Assembly: GCF_020382885.2 (NCBI RefSeq)
Contig: NC_058497.1
Location: forward strand, 17,600,330-17,664,329
Source: Scatophagus argus
Taxonomy: Eukaryota > Chordata > Actinopteri > Scatophagidae
Length of the DNA stretch: 64,000 nt
Direction: 5' to 3'
The notes under the pieces are model-generated. The model had not been told where the DNA came from. It searched no databases and saw nothing but the letters and a program-made list of their open reading frames with translations. The translations under genes and the position numbers were made by a program. Below, piece after piece: positions 48,107-58,904 of this stretch (its first letter is position 1; each line of letters starts with the position of its first letter).

Positions 48107-48664
48107 AGCCTGAGACAAACACCAAGAAACATTTAATGAACAAGAATTAAACCTGAGGCAGCTGAGGTTTGGAAACAGTTATAATATCTCATGAAATATA
48201 GTTGGAAAGCAAACAAACACAGTTTTCACCTAGTTCTAGGTTTTCCTCTGGTATGTTTGTTAAATGAAATAATTTTTCAATAGATAATTTTTAACAGTTT
48301 CCACTTCAGTATGTTTGTTTTTTTCAAGAAGAGTCATGCTAAACTCTAAATTCAGAAGTTTTTTTTTTTTTTTTTTTGCAAAATTCAGATGTTTATATCA
48401 CAGTGGAACAACAAATCTTGTGTTTTATTAAAGATAGAATTAAATCTCAACCTATTCAAAGTTTGTACTGATAGGTTTAACAGAAATATGAGCTCAACCA
48501 GGATGAAAAGGCGTAACATGAGGCAAGACCAAATCAATGAAATGTGTTTGCAATGATAACTTGAAACATATCTTTCTAAAGAGATAAGGATAGGGGACAC
48601 ACCATGGAAAACACAATGTTTATTGATGATCACTTGGGAAGGGCTTCCTCTGTGATGTGTGTTA
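48107..48664 (+). pseudogene. Exon-8 tail scar of another lost V2R gene, plus its 3' flank
   Basis: 48107-48150 matches the last codons of V2R exon 8 (AACACCAAGAAACATTTAAT, then GAACAAGAATTAA). It lies about 1 kb after the true end of copy 9 and has no receptor body. It is followed by a GAGGTTTGGAAACAG flank like that of other copies. The rest, to 48664, is AT-rich and leads into the promoter of copy 10. Confidence 0.7.
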
Positions 48665-48722
48665 AGATGACGTACAGTGGGGGGGGCTGTTGTCTGAAAC
48701 TCAATATAAAACAGTGCAAACA
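48665..48722 (+). promoter_or_regulatory. Core promoter of copy 10 (divergent)
   Basis: AGATGACGTACAGTGGGGGG: the TGACGT box is kept but the purine box is replaced by a G run. TATAAAA from 48705 is only 43 nt before the ATG at 48748, the shortest spacing in the array. Confidence 0.6.
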
Positions 48723-48747
48723 GTATGTTCACATACGGACATGAGGG

Positions 48748-51700
48748 ATGGAGATCTCAGTTCTCTTTATTGGCCTGATTTTGTCTCTGCCTTCATGTGA
48801 GCTGAACTTGGCTCTTCCCTTGAATGATTCTGGAGATGCTCTGAAACAAAGGGCTGGGCTTACAGAGGACAGGAGTGGTGCTGAGAACAGGACAAAGGCC
48901 TCACCTGTGAAGTGTAAGCTTCAGGGTGCCACTCGTCCACCTGTATTCTCAATGGATGGAGATTATGTCATTGGGGGTATTTTCTCCATACATGACTACA
49001 AACAAACAGTGGAGAATAACTACACAGCCATGCCAGAGCCAGTCAGGTGCAAGAAGAGGTTTGTAAGAAAGAGAAGTGGTGTATAAGTGAATATAGACTT
49101 GATGGGGAGAGAAATGTTAGAAATTGTATGATGTGCTCACAGTTTTGTCGGGAAGACTGGTGTATTACTGAAAAAAAATGAAAGTTTGTGTTGTGTTTTG
49201 CACGTGCATCATAAGTATTAGTGTGAATTTTGAATTGATATCTAATGTGATATGTGTTTTAAATTTTGGTGGTCAGGTCAATCTATTTTTGGTTCACAGA
49301 GGCAGTGCAAAGTAAACAGTTATTGTCCATAACTATGAGTTGTTATTTACAGCATGTTTTCCATTAAAATTCTTTTTTCAAGTGTTCTTCGTAACAGTTA
49401 TACAATAATGTCTTGTGTGCAGAACTGATTTTCGAGAACTGCGCTTCTCACGTGCAATGATCTTCGCCATCGAGGAGATTAACAACAGCTCGGAGCTGCT
49501 GCCAGGCATCAAACTCGGTTATCAGATCCACGACTCGTGCACGGCAGAGCCCGTGGCGGTACAAGCTGCATTCCAGTTTTTAAATGGCATTGATCCAGTG
49601 TTTTACATTGGTGACAGCTGCTCACAATCAGGTATGGTGATGGCCATCGTCGGTGAGTCTGGTTCTACGCCATCCATCAGCATGTCGCGAGTCATCGGGG
49701 CCTTTGACATTCCTCTTGTAAATATTTTGAATTTCTGGCATAATATGTTTTGAATATAGGGCAAATATTTCTGTCTGTCCTGTTAAAGAACTACACTGTT
49801 GTTTTCCTCAGGTGAGCCACTTTGCCACTTGTGCATGTCTGTCCGATAAGCAGCAGTTCCCGAGTTTCTTCAGAACAATCCCGAGTGATCAGTTCCAGGC
49901 TGACGCGCTGGCCAAGCTGGTGAAACACTTTGGCTGGACTTGGATAGGTGCTGTCCGCTCGGATTCGGACTATGGCAATAACGGCATGGCGACTTTCCTG
50001 CAAGCAGCCCAGAAGGAGGGGATCTGTGTGGAATACTCTGAATCTTTCCATCGAGCCCACCCACGCAGCAGGATCCAGAGAGTAGCAGACGTCATCCGCA
50101 GGTTTCTGCATCACTGATTGAGGCTGATGTTTTGTTAAAGTTTATGAGTTCTTTTTTTTATTTATCTTGGTGGTATCTTGATATGATTGCCTTAATAATC
50201 ATAATATATACTGAAGACATCTGAGACTGAGGTTTAGCCCAGCAACTTAAAAATGCAAATATTTCACTGCAAGGAAACTGCAGTGAAATATGTGACAGCT
50301 GCCTTAAAGTCCACAGAGTCACTATGTAATAATTAAAGGATGAGGACAGTTGCCCCGGTTACTGAGTCCAGTAATTCCTGATTCTGAGGTGGATTATCCT
50401 GTTTATAATATAGTTACTTGTGAAGGAAAAAAAATAAGACCTTTATTTATGGTTTCATGCATTTGTAAACAAAATGTTTTTCAAAAGCTGTAACTCTTTT
50501 TTTCTCTGGGAACAGCTGAGTGTTTGAATAACACCTGGAACACTCATTCTTGACTGACTAACCTAATGAGATTCTCAATAGGTTCCTTGCAATAGAAAAC
50601 TTGCCAGTTGAGCTTGTATACAAGAGGATGTCATCCAGCTGTGTCTGCACACTCTCTCCTTCTACATCCACAGACAAGCAGCAGAAAAGGATTGGCTGAT
50701 TAAATTATTTAGAAATTATTTACATTTGGTCATGATTATAGATATTTTTCCTTTGTCAGAAAGATTTGGGTGCACTTCAAAATATTTCCCCCAAAGCTCT
50801 GGACATCTAATACTAATGACTATGGTGTTAACTATCTTGATGCTTTCATTGGTTTAACCTAATACACTGTAATGTCTCCCAAGGTCAACAGCGATGGTTA
50901 TTGTGGCATTTGCAACTTCTTCAGAACTGAGGATCCTGCTAGAGGAGCTGTCAGTGGAACCTTCTCCACCTCGCCAGTGGGTTGGCAGTGAGGCCTGGGT
51001 AACCAACCAAGATATGCTGAAGTTCAGCTTCTTTGCCGGAGCCATTGGATTTGGGATTCAGCGATCTGTCATTCCAGGTCTGAGAGAATTCTTGCTGGAT
51101 CTCTCTCCCACTAAAGTGGCTGCGTCTCCACTGCTTACTGAGTTCTGGGAGGAGGCGTTCAACTGCAGGCTGGGAAAAAGTGAGGCGGTCAAGCTGATTT
51201 TTAACATGGTTTTATTATCTGTTGGTGATGAGTGGTTTGAGTTAACATGAGTTGGTATTCATGTAGCTGAAACGAAAACAGGGCCTGACACAAATTGAAA
51301 CAGCTAAGATTTAAAGGAAAATAGATGGACACGTGTTTGTAAAACACTGCATTCGAGCCTAAGGTAAAATAATGATATTTTATATACCAATTTGAACAAT
51401 GCATATATGAATTTCTGCAGACACACTAAATCAAATTAAAAGGAAATAAAAAACAAAACAAACACAAATACAGAACTGTAACACAGTATCTTTGTCAAAG
51501 TGAAGAAAACACCTTCTTCTGTCTCTGTGTGTTTTCAGCTGCAGCCGTGGATGAGAGAGTGTGTGATGGATCTGAAGACATACAGACGCTCCAGAGTCCA
51601 TACACTGACACATCTCAGCTCCGAATCACTAACATGGTGTACAAGGCTGTTTATGCAATAGCACATGCCATTCATAATTCAGTGTGTCAGGAAACAAATT

Positions 51701-53741
51701 CTACAACTCAGTGTGACAAAATCACCAGCATAGAGTCCAAACAGGTCAGTCAAATTAAACAGGTGAACACCCAAGTGCTCTTTTATGTGATTTATAAAAA
51801 AAATTAAGTATTTATATTTTTCATAAGTTGTCATTTTTCTCCTTTCTTGTCTTACTTTCCTTCATCTCCACAGCTTCTCACTCAGCTGAAGAAAGTCAAT
51901 TTTTCCCAAAATGGTTATGATGTGTCATTTGATGCCAATGGGGATCCTGTGGCCAAATATGAGCTGGTTAACTGGCAGAAAAGTGAAAGTGGCAGCATTG
52001 AGTTGGTGACAGTAGGTTTCTATGATGCATCACTGCCGGCAGGCCAGGAGTTCAGTATCAACAGGAACCTCACCTGGATGGAAGGTAGCACACAAGTAAG
52101 CAGTGGAGGACAAAATGCACAACTCTATTCCTTCTTGTCAATATTATTCCAATAAAAGTTGTATAGTCAAATTGTCACTTGAGTGACGTGACCACAAATG
52201 TTTTCTTTTTCACATCAATTCATTCATCAGACCAACTGACAAATCAATATTTTAGAATGACATATATGACATATTGGGACAGAGGCAGATGTTTTTTGTT
52301 TTTTATAGATAAATCTGGAGTTTTCAGCTGTGTTTTTTCATGACAGAAGCTTTGGAAATCATCTTCACCTGCCATAACCATCATTTCTACCACACAAGCC
52401 CAAAAATACACTTTGCACTCAAGAGAAAGCAGTCAGAGTTATACTTTACTGTGACACACTTTGCTTCTGTGACAACATTGGGTCTGTTGATCAAATGTGA
52501 CAGACCATACAATTAAAGAAAATTCATCCACTCATTTCAAAGCTATGCATCAAACTGAACTTAAATTATTGTCATTATATTATAATAATTCTAAAATAAT
52601 ATATTAAATTATTACGTTTATTTGTATCTCCATGTCAGGTCCCTGTGTCAGTGTGCAGTGACAGCTGTCCTCCAGGAACTCGTAAAGTGCTGCAGAAAGG
52701 AAAACCCATCTGCTGTTATGATTGTATACTGTGTCCTGAGGGAGAGATTAGCAATGCTACAGGTAACTTTTTGGTTGTCATGCATGTCGACATCAAATAT
52801 TCGCCCGCAAAAAGTTCATTTTGGGTCATTTTTTCTTTTCAGATTCTCCTGATTGTTTCCCTTGTCCCAAGGAGTTCTGGCCTAACGCAGAAAGAGACTC
52901 TTGTCTCCCTAAACCTGTAGAGTTTCTGTCCTTTGACGAGGTCCTAGGAATCATCCTGGCTGCATTCTCAGTTGCTGGTGCCTGTCTTGCCATTATAACA
53001 GCGGCTGTGTTCTTTCGTCACAGGACATCCCCGATTGTCAGGGCCAACAACTCTGAGCTGAGCTTCCTGCTGCTCTTCTCCCTGACTCTCTGTTTCTTAT
53101 GTTCATTAACTTTCATTGGAGCACCCACTAAGTGGTCCTGCATGCTGCGCCACACAGCATTTGGGATCACCTTCGTCCTCTGCATCTCTTGTGTTCTTGG
53201 GAAAACAATAGTTGTGCTGATGGCCTTCAAAGCTACACTCCCAGGTAGTAACGTCATGAAATGGTTTGGTCCTCCACAGCAAAGAATGACTGTGGTGTCT
53301 TTTACATTTGTTCAAGTTTTAATATGTACCATTTGGTTGGCTCTTAGACCCCCTTTTCCATTGAAAAACCTGACCACATACAAAGAGAGGATCATCCTGG
53401 AGTGTGCATTGGGCTCAGATATTGGGTTCTGGGTTGTGCTCGGGTACATCGGCCTGCTGGCTGCCTTTTGCTTAGTGTTAGCTGTCTTAGCCCGCAAACT
53501 ACCTGATAGTTTTAATGAAGCCAAGTTTATCACCTTCAGCATGTTGATATTCTGTGCAGTGTGGATCACCTTTATCCCAGCGTATGTCAGCTCTCCTGGG
53601 AAATTTACTGTGGCTGTGGAGATATTTGCCATTCTGGCCTCCAGTTTTGGATTAATTCTGTGTATATTTGCTCCAAAGTGTTTCATCATATTGTTTAAGC
53701 CAGAGAAGAACACAAAGAAACATTTAATGAACAAAAATTGA
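48748..53741 (+). CDS. V2R/OlfC class C receptor, array copy 10
   Basis: Complete 880-aa V2R gene. Exons: 48748-49058, 49423-49717, 49812-50101, 50884-51179, 51539-51744, 51874-52095, 52639-52762, 52843-53741. Exon 1 is the most divergent: [34 protein letters not shown] for [13 protein letters not shown], and CKKRTDFREL at the exon 1/2 junction. Exon 2 reads [18 protein letters not shown] with FYIGDSC and pocket motif GESGST. Exon 3 has [14 protein letters not shown]1 is PTKWSC and TM region [14 protein letters not shown], shared with copy 4. An out-of-frame ATG at 48741 precedes the start. Intron 3 resembles copies 2/6, while the 3' flank is almost identical to that of copy 11. Intron 7 is 80 nt and out of frame. 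Confidence 0.93.
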
Positions 53742-54131
53742 TCTTGAAAGATCAACAGTTTTGAAGCAGTTACAGTACTTAAAGCATATGTTGTCCACAT
53801 TCAACAGTTCTCACCTAGTTGCTCTAATTCCCACTTAGTTCACAATCTGTAAATAAATATTTTGATTTTTCAAGGTGTGATTGTCCTGACACATTTTTTT
53901 TTTGTTATCGTTTGTTTTTATTATTATTCAAAAAAAGTCATGCACTAATAAAGTCTAAATCCATCACAAAACTGTATGGTGCTGAGTTGTGTTATGACAT
54001 TTTAATGAATCATTTATGATATTTCAGTGGACCAATAAATCATGAGATTCATTTGAGAAATCAAACCCCACAGAAAGAAGCTGGATAAGTGATCAGAGCT
54101 GAAGAGAGGTGTTCTTTCTCTGATGTATGTT
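53742..54131. other. Spacer between copies 10 and 11
   Basis: Nearly identical to 62909-63296 behind copy 11. AATAAA at 53852-53857. No coding sequence. Confidence 0.65.
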
Positions 54132-54190
54132 CAGCTGACGTACAAAAGAGGGAGGGAAATTTTTGTCTGAAATTTATATAAAGCATAAAG
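54132..54190 (+). promoter_or_regulatory. Core promoter of copy 11
   Basis: CAGCTGACGTAC, GAGGGAGGGAAATTT, TATAAAG at 54177, 49 nt before the ATG at 54226. Confidence 0.68.
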
Positions 54191-54225
54191 CACATATAGC
54201 ATGCCCATACACAGACACTTGAACA

Positions 54226-57200
54226 ATGAAGATCTCAGATCTCTTTATTAGCCTGATTCTGTCTCTGGGTTTGTGTAAAGTGAACTCAGCTGTTGACTTG
54301 AATGTGTCTGGGGATGCTCTGAAGCAAAGGGCTGGGCTTACAGAGGATAGGAGTGGTGCTGGGGTCAGCACTGAGGCTTCATCCATGAAATGTAAGCTTC
54401 AGGGTACCAGTCGTCTGCCTGCATTCTCAATGGATGGAGACTACGTTATTGGGGGAGTTTTCTCTATACACCGCTACAAACAAACTTTGAAACATAACTA
54501 TACCACCATGCCTGAGCCTCTAAAGTGTCCAGGGAGGTTAGTAAGAGGGAGAAATGTGGATCAGAATATGTTAGAATGAATGAGAATTCAGATGTTTAAA
54601 ACTGTACTTATTGTATTATGTGCTTTAAGTTATCCTGCAAAGAGCGGAGTATTGATAAAAACAATTTGAGTCATTCAGCTGATTAATAATCAATAGGAAA
54701 TTCCTATGAATTTTACAATGATGTCTCAAATTGTGGTGCTCTGAGATGTTATCGGTAATGATCCAAAACTAATATTTGCGGTTCTCCTTGTGTCTTTTTA
54801 GTTCGTCAAGTGTTCTGTTTATGTGTAAATATAGACATTTACATGAGTGTCTGTGTGCAGCATTGAGGCCCGTGAACTGCGCTTCTCACGCGCAATGATC
54901 TTCGCCATCGAGGAGATTAACAACAGCTCGGAGCTGCTGCCAGGCATCAAACTCGGCTATCAGATCCATGACTCCTGTGGCGCAGTGCCGCTGGCATTGC
55001 AAGAAGCATTCGAGCTATTAAATGGTCTGGACCCGGTGTTTTACACGGGCGATAATTGCTCACAGTCAGGTATGGTGATGGCCATCATCGGTGAGTCTAG
55101 CTCCACTCCATCCATCAGCATGTCGCGCATCATGGGGGCCTTTGACATCCCTCTCGTAAGTATTTTGAGTTTCTAGGATAATATAATCCTGATATAGATC
55201 ATTGGCGAGTTTTTGTTTTTTACATTAAAGAATCACACCGCTGTTTTCCTTCAGGTGAGCCACTTTGCCACTTGTGCGTGTCTGTCCGATAAGCAGCAGT
55301 TCCCGACTTTCTTCAGAACAATCCCGAGTGATCAGTTCCAGGCTGACGCGCTGGCCAAGCTGGTGAAACACTTTGGCTGGACTTGGATAGGTGCTGTCCG
55401 CTCGGATTCGGACTATGGCAATAACGGCATGGCGACTTTCCTGCAAGCAGCCCAGAAAGAGGGGATCTGTGTGGAATACTCTGAATCTTTCTATCGGACA
55501 AACCCACGCAGCAGGATCCAGAGAGTAGCAGACGTTATCCGCAGGTTTCTACATCACTGATTGTGCTTTTCTTTCCTGTGTGACACTGACCTTCTGCACG
55601 CAAAACAACAAGTAATGTTTTGCCAAGTAAGATAAGGGATATTTTCAGGTTTTTTTTATCTCTCATACTTCATTCAGAAATTGTTATGAGATAGTCCGTG
55701 ACACCCAGCCTGTACATTCACCACATCAGAAGTCTCTGTCATGTTTTTTTTATTTATTTATTTGTTTTTCTATTATCAGTTGTAATACTTGTAGTCTCTG
55801 CTCATGTCTCTCAAGGTCAACAGCGATGGTCATTGTTGCATTTCTGGCAGCTCCAGAAATGAGGTTCCTAATGGAGGAGCTGTCATTGGAGCCCTCTCCT
55901 CCTCGCCAGTGGATCGGCAGTGAGGCCTGGGTAACCAATAAAGACATGCTGAAGTTCAGCTTCTGTGCTGGAGCCATTGGATTTGGGATTCAGCGATCTG
56001 TCATTCCAGGTCTGAGAGAATTCTTGCTGGATCTCTCTCCCACTAAAGTGGCTGCGTCTCCACTGCTTACTGAGTTCTGGGAGGAGGCATTCAACTGCAG
56101 GCTGGGAAAAAGTGAGCCAGTTATGCTGTTTTAGTCTTTTATGAAGGCCACTAATCGATGAATGATCTCTGTTAATATGAGTTGGTTTTCATAAAGTTGA
56201 AAAAAAAAAATCTGACAAAGCTAAATAGCTAAGATACAGAAAAAAACAGATGAAGGCATGTCTGTAAAATACTACAATGAAATGCGATGTAAAATAAGCT
56301 TGTTTTATGTCCCAATTTGAACAATACAGATATCCGAGTTTCTGCAGGCAGGTTGCATAACACAAAATGACAGTAACATGAAAATAATAAACAGTAATGG
56401 ATACTATTATTATATCTTTGTCAAAGCTCAAATCACCTTCTTCTGTCTCTTCTGTTTTCAGCTGCAGCCGTGGATGAGAGAGTGTGTGATGGATCTGAAG
56501 ACATGCAGACGCTGCAGAGTCCATACACTGACACATCTGAGTTCCGAATCACTAACATGGTGTACAAGGCTGTTTATGCAATAGCACATGCCATTCATAA
56601 TTCAGTGTGTCAGGAAACAAATTCTACAACTCAGTGTGATAAAATCACAAGGATAGAGTCCAAACAGGTTAGTCAGATCAGGTCAAGTGAATGAATGCTC
56701 CAGGGCTCTCTCTTTCACTCTAATATACCTTTTGTTGATATCACATACAAATTATTTTACATTGTCCTTTCTCTCCATCACTGTCTTACTTTGCTTCATC
56801 CTCACAGCTTCTCACTCAGCTGAAGAAAGTCAATTTTTCCCAAAATGGTTATGATGTGTCATTTGATGCCAATGGGGATCCTGTGGCCACATATGAGCTG
56901 GTTAACTGGCAAAAGAGTGAAAGTGGCAGCACTGAGTTGGTGACAGTAGGTTTCTATGATGCATCACTGCCAGCAGGCCAGGAGTTCAGTATCAACAGGA
57001 ACCTCACCTGGATGGAAGGTAGAACACAAGTAAGCAGTGATGGGCAAAGTACACAACTGTTATACTCCTTGTCAAATATTATTCAAATCCAAGTTAAAGT
57101 TATGCAGAAAAATTCTTTCTTGGGTTACTGGTCTGCTTGTTTTTTAAATTTTTACATTTTCTTTTTGATGTCCATTCATTATAATATTTTGTCTCTAATG

Positions 57201-58860
57201 TATTAATCGATCCTAACAATTTAGGAAAACAAGCAAACAAACTACTGAATGCAATTTTATGCTTGCCCAAACTGTGGAATAATTAGTTTGTATAATAAGC
57301 TACAACGTTTATTGAAATGCCAGTAGAAATGCAACTGGAACAAGGAACATGAGTAGTTATCACTCAGGGATGAAGGGCTGAGTTGTCTCATTGAGTAGCT
57401 AATTTCAAAATGAATTTAGCAAGTTTTTTGATACATTGCGACCCAAGCTAAATATTTCGATTACATACAGACAGCTTTCATTCAGCTTGTTTGTATAAAT
57501 TTGCTTTGAGATCATTTGGTGAGATGTGCATGTTCAAAACAAAACTGTCAGAAATGGGCGTCTTGGCTGACACAGAGCGGGGCTGAACCCCGATGTAGAG
57601 TCAAAAGGCGGGCAGGCGAGGCAGAGGTCTGAGCAAAAGTCTTTATTTTTTCTAATCAAAAAACTAAACAAAAGCAGGCTCGCACTCACTGTGACTTGAG
57701 ATCTATAAGCAAACTGTGGCAAAATAACTCCTGGCATGGCAGGGTAAGACAAGGCAAAAAAGGTTTCCTGACATAAACTCACAGGCACACAAAAGCAACA
57801 CTCTGACAAAGGTGGCTGGGAAGACAAGGACTAAATAGACATGACAACGAGACACAGGTGACACACATTAGGAGGGAGAAAGCAATCAAGAAAACCAAAA
57901 GCAAAGCTACATGAAAACAGGGCACACAGGGGAAGAGACGCTTTCAAAATAAAACAGGACATGACAAAAACCTTGAACATAATACATGGAAACGACATGA
58001 CAAGACAAACATGAAACATGACATGTGGATTGAAATCAAAAGACAAAGCATAACAAAAAACACCAGGCATGACAAAAACGGTGACAGATGAGCGGCTGAA
58101 GAGATAACAGATAAACATACTGCTTTCTACGTGCTGAATTGTTTATGTTTGTTGACAAGACGTATTGTTCAGTCCAATCACCAGAATAAGATGTTGGCAT
58201 TTTGTGTTTCTGCAAATCACATCTTTCGGTGTGTCATCCAGACTACTGGTGTGAAAGTCATGAATCAGTAATTCAAAACAAACCACTCTGTTCAATGACT
58301 TGAGAGGAATCAGTCCTCAACTCTACTAACTCATTGACTGAGTCGCCCCTTCCTGTCTGTGTAGCGTAAACTGTTTAATCAGCACAAGAACAGGTTATCC
58401 ACTACTGTGCCACTCTGACATCAGATGAATTTGTCGAAAAGTATCAAGTTAATTACTGTATTCAAGCAAGTCTCCTCCTTTCCCTGAGCTGCTTTGATAC
58501 TTGTTTTAACGCTACAGTTGCTAGCCCAATCTGCAGCTGGAAGCCTGTTTGGATTCCTTGATATTGAAATGACACGTATACCACCTGAGTTGAGACAGAC
58601 ACCAAGCACCAATTCAATTTCAATTCAATTCAGTTTATTTATATAGCGCCAGTTTACAACAAAAGTTATCTCATGACACTTTCCAATTTGAGCAGGTCTA
58701 GACCAAACTCTTTAATTAAATTGTAAATAGAAAGAGCCCAACATTCCCCCTAGAGCAAGCACTTGTGGCGAGGAAAAACTGCCTTTAGAAGGCAGAAACC
58801 TCGGAGCAGACCCCGGCTCAAGATGGGCGGCCATCTGCCTTGACTGGTTGGGTTGAGAGA

Positions 58861-58904
<44 letters not shown>

